Shown here in pieces: positions 60,084 to 64,000 of a stretch of DNA of 64,000 bases (its first letter is position 1; every line of letters begins with the position of its first letter). Made by a program: the position numbers and the translations under genes. This DNA comes from Pengzhenrongella sicca (GTDB taxonomy: Bacteria > Actinomycetota > Actinomycetes > Actinomycetales > Cellulomonadaceae), in contig NZ_CP071868.1 of assembly GCF_017569225.1 (NCBI RefSeq), forward strand, positions 3,596,001 through 3,660,000, written 5' to 3'. The notes under the pieces are model-generated. The model did not search any database. It saw nothing but the letters and a program-made list of their open reading frames with translations, and had not been told where the DNA came from.

Positions 60084-60719
60084 ATGCCGGCAGAGCTTGT
60101 CCCCTTCCTCCTCGTCGTCGCCGTGCTGACGGTGACGCCCGGTCCGGACATGGCGTTGGTCCTGCGCAACGGCGTGCGCGACGGCGTGCCTGCCGCGTGG
60201 CGCACTGGCCTCGGCTGCTGCGCAGGGATCGCGGTCCATGCCACCGCCGCGGTCGTGGGCCTGTCGGCGATCCTGGCGGCGTCTGCCACGGCCTTCACCG
60301 TGGTCAAGCTCCTCGGCGCTGCCTACCTGGTGTACCTGGGCATCTCGGCGATCTGGCACGCCCGCTCGACCGGGCGCAGCAGCGTCAAGCAGGCGGCACC
60401 GGAAGAGCCGGCGCAGCAGGGGCACGGCAGCGCCTTCCGGCAGGGCCTGCTAACGAACCTGCTCAACCCGAAGATCGCACTGCTGTTCCTGACGCTCATC
60501 CCGCAGTTCGTCAGCCCCGGTGAGCCCGCCCTCGCCACCACGGCCACGCTCGCCGCGGTCTTCCTCGCGGCGGCGGTGCTGTGGTGGCGGGCCTTCTCGT
60601 TCCTCGTGGTACCGCTAGGTCGGCTGCTGTCGCGTGACAGGATGCGGCAGAACTTCGAGCGGCTCACCGGAGCAGTCCTCGTGGCTCTCGGGATAAGGGT
60701 CGCGCTCGCTGACCTCTGA
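60084..60719 (+). CDS. LysE-family amino-acid/metabolite exporter
   Basis: A 211-residue membrane protein with six helices. It starts MPAELVPFLLVVAVLTVTPG, contains the family motif TPGPDMALVLRNGVRDG, and later LLTNLLNPKIALLFLTLIPQ. LysE/RhtB proteins export amino acids, homoserine lactones or similar solutes. ATG at 60084. It sits just upstream of an IS110-type remnant, and a duplicated or mobile origin is possible; the transported compound is unknown. Confidence 0.9.
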   Translation: MPAELVPFLLVVAVLTVTPGPDMALVLRNGVRDGVPAAWRTGLGCCAGIAVHATAAVVGLSAILAASATAFTVVKLLGAAYLVYLGISAIWHARSTGRSSVKQAAPEEPAQQGHGSAFRQGLLTNLLNPKIALLFLTLIPQFVSPGEPALATTATLAAVFLAAAVLWWRAFSFLVVPLGRLLSRDRMRQNFERLTGAVLVALGIRVALADL

Positions 60720-60733
60720 CCCGGTCGCTGCTG

Positions 60734-61861
60734 GTGATGTCGGACTGGCTGGCCAGCTTGGGGGTGACGCGGGTGGTGATGGAAGCGACGAGCGACTACT
60801 GGCGGCCTCCGTTCTACCTGCTGGAAGCGACCTTCGAGACGTGGCTCGTCAACGCCGGAGACGTCAAGCATCTGCCCGGGGCGGCGCAAGACCGACCGGC
60901 TGGACGCGGTCTGGTTGTGCAAGGTCGCCGAACGCCAGATGCTGCGACCCAGCTTCGTCCCGCCGCCGCCGATCCGGATCCTGCGGGACTTGACCCGGTA
61001 CCGCGTCGATCTGGTCGAGGCCAGGTCCGCGGAGAAGGCGCGGGTGGAGAAGTTGCTCGAGGACGCATTGCCTGCGCCGTCGCGAGCGCCGACCAGATCA
61101 AGTTGTCGGTCGTGGCCGGCGACATCTTCAGGGTCTCGGGCCGGCTGATGATGGCGGCTCTGATCGCGAGGGAACGCGATCCGCAGGTGTTGGCCGATCT
61201 GGTGCGTGGGCGGCTGCGGGCCGAGACCGACCGTCTGGTCGAGGCGTTCTGCGGCAGGTTTGACGATCATCACGCGTTCTTGCTGACCACGATGCTCAAC
61301 CGGGTCGACGCGCTCAGCGCCGACATCGACGCCGTCCAGCACCGCGCCGACGAAGAGCTCGCCCCTTTCGCGGCAGCGGTGGCCGCCCTCGATGAGATCC
61401 CCGGGATCGGACGCACCGCAGCGATCCTCATCGCCGAGATCGGTCTGGACATGACCCGGTTCCCGACTGCGGCGCACCTGTCGTCCTGGGCCAAGTTCGC
61501 CCCCGGCATCAAGGAATCAGCCGGCCGAAAGAAGGGCAATGGAGCATCCGGCCACGGCAACCGCTGCCTCGCCCGAATCCTCGGTGAGGCCGCAGTCACC
61601 GCCGGTCGCACCGACACGTTCCTCGGCGAGCGATACCGGCGGATCGCCCGGCGCCGCGGTCAGAAGACGGCGATCGTCGCGGTCGGACGATCCATGCTGG
61701 TCATCGCCTGGCACCTGCTCGGCGACGTCAACGCCAGGTTCCACGACTTCGGACCGAACTACTACGACTCCCGAGTCACCCTCAACCGCAAGATGCGCAA
61801 CCACGTCCGCGGGATCCAAGCCCTCAGATACAAAGTCAGCCTCGAACCCGCCGCAGCCTGA
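60734..61861 (+). pseudogene. IS110-family transposase remnant with two frameshifts
   Basis: The reading starts inside the N-terminal DEDD domain (VTRVVMEATSDYWRPPFYLL), so the true N-terminus is missing. Near 60882 the homology moves to another frame (KTDRLDAVWLCKVAERQMLR, then PSFVPPPPIRILRDLTRYRV), and near 61070-61090 it returns (QIKLSVVAGDIF). The C-terminal Transposase_20 part is clear: IPGIGRTAAILIAEIGLDMT, FAPGIKESAGRKKGNG, HLLGDVNARFHDFGPNYYD. Truncation plus two shifts make it inactive. It lies between lysE and a broken HIT gene, and its 3' end abuts that gene's C-terminus. Confidence 0.88.
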
Positions 61862-61869
61862 ACCCAGTC

Positions 61870-62205
61870 CCCTTTCGTCGTCAGCCCAGCACGGAACGAC
61901 GTGGAAATGCAGGTGCCTCACTGACTGACCGGAATTTGGTCCACTCGCGTTGAGAATGACCACACCAGTTGAGCCGAACGCCACGGTCATAGCCCGGCTG
62001 ACATTTTGCACTCGCTCCATCGTCTCAGCGGGACGTCGGCCGACGCATCGAGCACTCCGACGCAATGGCTTCGAGGAACTACGAGCGTGTGCCCCGGCGC
62101 CAACGCTGAGTCGGGTAACGGCAGGAAGGCGACAACAGGGCCTCTGCGCACCACCCAGCGAGGCTCGCCGGAATCGATCAGAGCGCAGAAGGTGCACGTC
62201 TCCAT
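61870..62205 (-). pseudogene. HIT-family hydrolase gene, frameshifted and 3'-truncated
   Basis: From ATG 62205 the frame reads METCTFCALIDSGEPRWVVR and ALAPGHTLVVPRSHCVGVLD, the N-terminal part of a HIT nucleotide hydrolase. Near 62034 a one-base shift moves homology to another frame: PAETMERVQNVSRAM, GVVILNASGPNSGQSVRHLH and FHVVPCWADDERG, containing the catalytic HxHxH (HLHFHVV). The C-terminus then merges into the end of the IS110 remnant. The gene is therefore inactive. Confidence 0.75.
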
Positions 62206-63200
62206 CTCGGCACGTCCTGCTCCAGTCACAATCACTGGGCAGGTGGCTGGACTTGGTTCGACTCATCCTCCTCTTCCAGGTCCCGGACGTCTCGTTCGAG
62301 TTGGAAGCGCTTGGCCGGCGCTCAGCGGCGCAGACGTGTCCATGGACATTGGTGATCTGCTCACGCATCGACCATGCGTTGGCGCTTCAGCCTGCGCACG
62401 TCGTCGGGGACCGCCCCCAGGTCGAGCGCGCCGCGCCGGCCGACGGGAGAACTAGAGGCGTGGTCGACGCGGTCCGGCGAGACCGTGGCTCGGGGCAAGG
62501 GCGTCGTGCCAGCATCATGTGCCGCTCAGTCGCGGTCCGCGTCCATCGGCACGCGTAGGCGCTGGCCTCGCCGCTACGGTGTGCGCACGCACGTTGGCTG
62601 TCGCTTTGCGACGATCTTGGCATCCGCCGACGGGGCGCTTGGCTGGCGCACCGGCGGCAGCGGGCAACAGACACAGCGGGGTCGGCACGACGTATTCCAA
62701 CGTACGGTCGAGCAGGTGGGGGTGCTGCTGACCGAGTCCATCGCGGCCACTGGACTCGGCCAGAAATCGGTGATCGGAGACTGCCTGGCAGACATCGCGC
62801 TTCTGTGCGCCTAGCATCGGGCCTGCGCCTTCGGTCGCCTCCGGTCCGGAGGTCTCGCGCCCGATCGACGCTGTTGAAAGGCGCCCCAGCAGTTCGAGAG
62901 CGATTAGCGTCGCCCGTGCCGCATCTCGGGCGTTAGCGGACTTGGCCGGGGCGCCCGGCCGCTGATCGTGGACCGGGACCCGAGCCTGGTGACGTCCAAC
63001 CCAGTTCAGGAACTCGCTTCGCCGAATGACAAAAGCGGCGACAGCTTTCATCCGTTGTCCTCGTTCGTCGACCACGGCCCCGCTGGCACCGGTAGATCCC
63101 TCGCCCTGACGCTCCGCCCCGGCAACCCCACCAGGGGACGTGCACGCACGCTACAACAGGCCCTCGGGAATCACCCGCGCATAGACGAGGAACGTCGTTC
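62206..63200. other. Region with no recognised gene
   Basis: About 1 kb without a convincing gene. Several overlapping frames of 70-200 codons exist on both strands, but none shows a family motif or a good ribosome site, and the longest appear compositional. A minus-strand phrase AKRFQLERDVRDLEEEDESN ahead of the HIT remnant could be the tail of another decayed gene. The region looks like relic DNA. Confidence 0.4.
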
Positions 63201-63956
63201 CTAGTGCCAGACGGCGACGCTCTTGCGCTTTGGTATCCCGCTGTTGATGGCGAAAAGTTCTGGTGAGCGCGCCCGGACGCGTTCGATGTCGTCGAAGACC
63301 GTGCGCAGGTGCGCTCGCAGTAGTGGTCCGGCCTCGGCCGCACCACCGCGCAGGAGCGCGTCTAGAACTTCGGTGTGCTGCTCGATGAACACGTGAACAG
63401 TACCGACCTCGTTCAGCCCGAGACGGCGGGCGCGGTCGAGGTGGCCCTTAGCGGCGACGACGGATGGCCAGGTGCCCTCATGCCCGGCCAAGCGCATGAG
63501 GCCCTGGTGAAAAAGCTCGTCAAGGCGAAAGAACTGTTCCAAATCCCCATCGACGACGCGTTGCTGCGCCAGGTTTTCTCTCAGTTCGCTAATCGCGTCG
63601 GCATCGGGCGCAGCGGGTACGTCACCCAGGGAGGCCAGCTCGACCGCCTCTCGGAGGAATTGGGCGTCGGCCACATGCTGCGGGTCCACCCGGGAAACGA
63701 ACGTGCCGACCCTCGGGAAGATCTGCACCAGGCCCTCCTGGGACAGGAGCATGAGTGCGTCACGGATAGGTGTGCGGGAAACACCGAGCTCGGCTGCGAG
63801 TTCGTTCTCCGATAGCAACGCTCCTGGCTCGAGCACGAGCGTGATCACGCGACGACGCAGCTCGGTGAAAACCGCGTGGCCCGTCGAGCGCGCTTCTGGG
63901 GCGTCCGTCGCCCGGCGGCGCGAGCCCTTCGGATCGGCGGCCTTCGTTGCAGTCAA
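63201..63956 (-). CDS. GntR-family regulator with FCD domain
   Basis: A 251-residue regulator. The winged helix (about 27-95) has LEPGALLSENELAAELGVSR and TPIRDALMLLSQEGLVQIFP followed by RVGTFVSRVDP; the C-terminal all-helical FCD domain (about 100-235) has FRLDELFHQGLMRLAGHEGT and EQHTEVLDALLRGGA, with Asp and His residues for a metal or ligand site. FadR-type members control sugar-acid or amino-acid catabolism. A TTG start at 63956 is inferred, because GAGGAG lies 7 bases before it and no ATG or GTG fits. Its target operon is probably beyond the window. Confidence 0.88.
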   Translation of the reverse strand: MTATKAADPKGSRRRATDAPEARSTGHAVFTELRRRVITLVLEPGALLSENELAAELGVSRTPIRDALMLLSQEGLVQIFPRVGTFVSRVDPQHVADAQFLREAVELASLGDVPAAPDADAISELRENLAQQRVVDGDLEQFFRLDELFHQGLMRLAGHEGTWPSVVAAKGHLDRARRLGLNEVGTVHVFIEQHTEVLDALLRGGAAEAGPLLRAHLRTVFDDIERVRARSPELFAINSGIPKRKSVAVWH

Positions 63957-64000
63957 CGCGCACTCCTCACAGGCATCTTGCGGCTAGGGCGCTGTTCACC

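Noticed and set aside
62374-63346. Several overlapping frames of 130-200 codons
   Set aside because: None has a ribosome site, known motif or plausible composition; they overlap one another on both strands, as expected from GC-rich relic DNA.

Overview
The window is very GC-rich and densely coded. It uses many GTG starts, some apparently leaderless genes and TANNNT -10 elements. It also carries actinobacterial gene orders: glmU-prs-rplY-pth; metG-tatD-rpf genes-rsmA-ispE beside an ABC-F ATPase; and rsmI divergent from a protein mannosyltransferase. Protein features (13E12/HNH repeat protein, DUF348/G5 Rpf proteins, PKD/LamG surface proteins) point to a high-GC actinobacterium of the Cellulomonas/Micrococcales type. 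The genus is inferred, not proven.

Region 1 (1-22.5 kb) is a cell-surface and exopolysaccharide (EPS) locus. Two large paralogous secreted proteins (propeller + FN3 + LamG + PKD) flank a small membrane-anchored protein. Next come a Wzx-like flippase, divergent from a Wzy-like polymerase and a glycosyltransferase, and then a Wzz/BY-kinase. An IS30-family element sits between the kinase and the 3' end of a long minus-strand operon. That operon runs from a WbaP-type initiating sugar transferase through GT4, WecG-type, GT2, Wzy-like and pyruvyl transferase genes to a second flippase. Three promoters here (small anchored protein, second large protein, initiating transferase) share a CGGGTGAA box 38-39 bp upstream of a TAYGCT -10 element. 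This suggests one undescribed regulon joining EPS synthesis to surface proteins.

Region 2 (22.5-40 kb) is housekeeping: pth, rplY, prs, glmU, tRNA-Gln, TetR and MarR regulators, a 13E12/HNH protein with a tandem repeat at its 3' end, ABC-F, ispE, rsmA, two adjacent G5/DUF348 cell-wall lysis proteins sharing an MtrA-like upstream site, tatD and metG.

Region 3 (40-55 kb) is mixed metabolism and envelope: a sugar-dehydrogenase lipoprotein, a DUF559-type protein, an alanine-type aminotransferase, an SGNH acyltransferase, rsmI, the Pmt protein mannosyltransferase, a GH20 hexosaminidase, MarR, ScyD-like, GH13 and a GntP permease. The GntP gene is flanked by two copies of a hairpin repeat.

Region 4 (55-64 kb) is a decayed accessory region. 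It begins at the 3' half of a tRNA-Ala gene that still has its terminator, and a second tRNA 3' fragment (class II, Leu-like) lies 2.4 kb further on. Between these two probable attachment scars are an unknown two-gene unit, a pirin gene with a nonsense codon, and an unlisted 46-residue lasso-peptide-like precursor. The precursor is followed by a PqqD/RRE gene cut off just before the second scar. Beyond are a chemoreceptor, a LysE exporter, a frameshifted IS110 transposase remnant, a frameshifted HIT hydrolase and a GntR regulator, separated by stretches with no recognisable genes.
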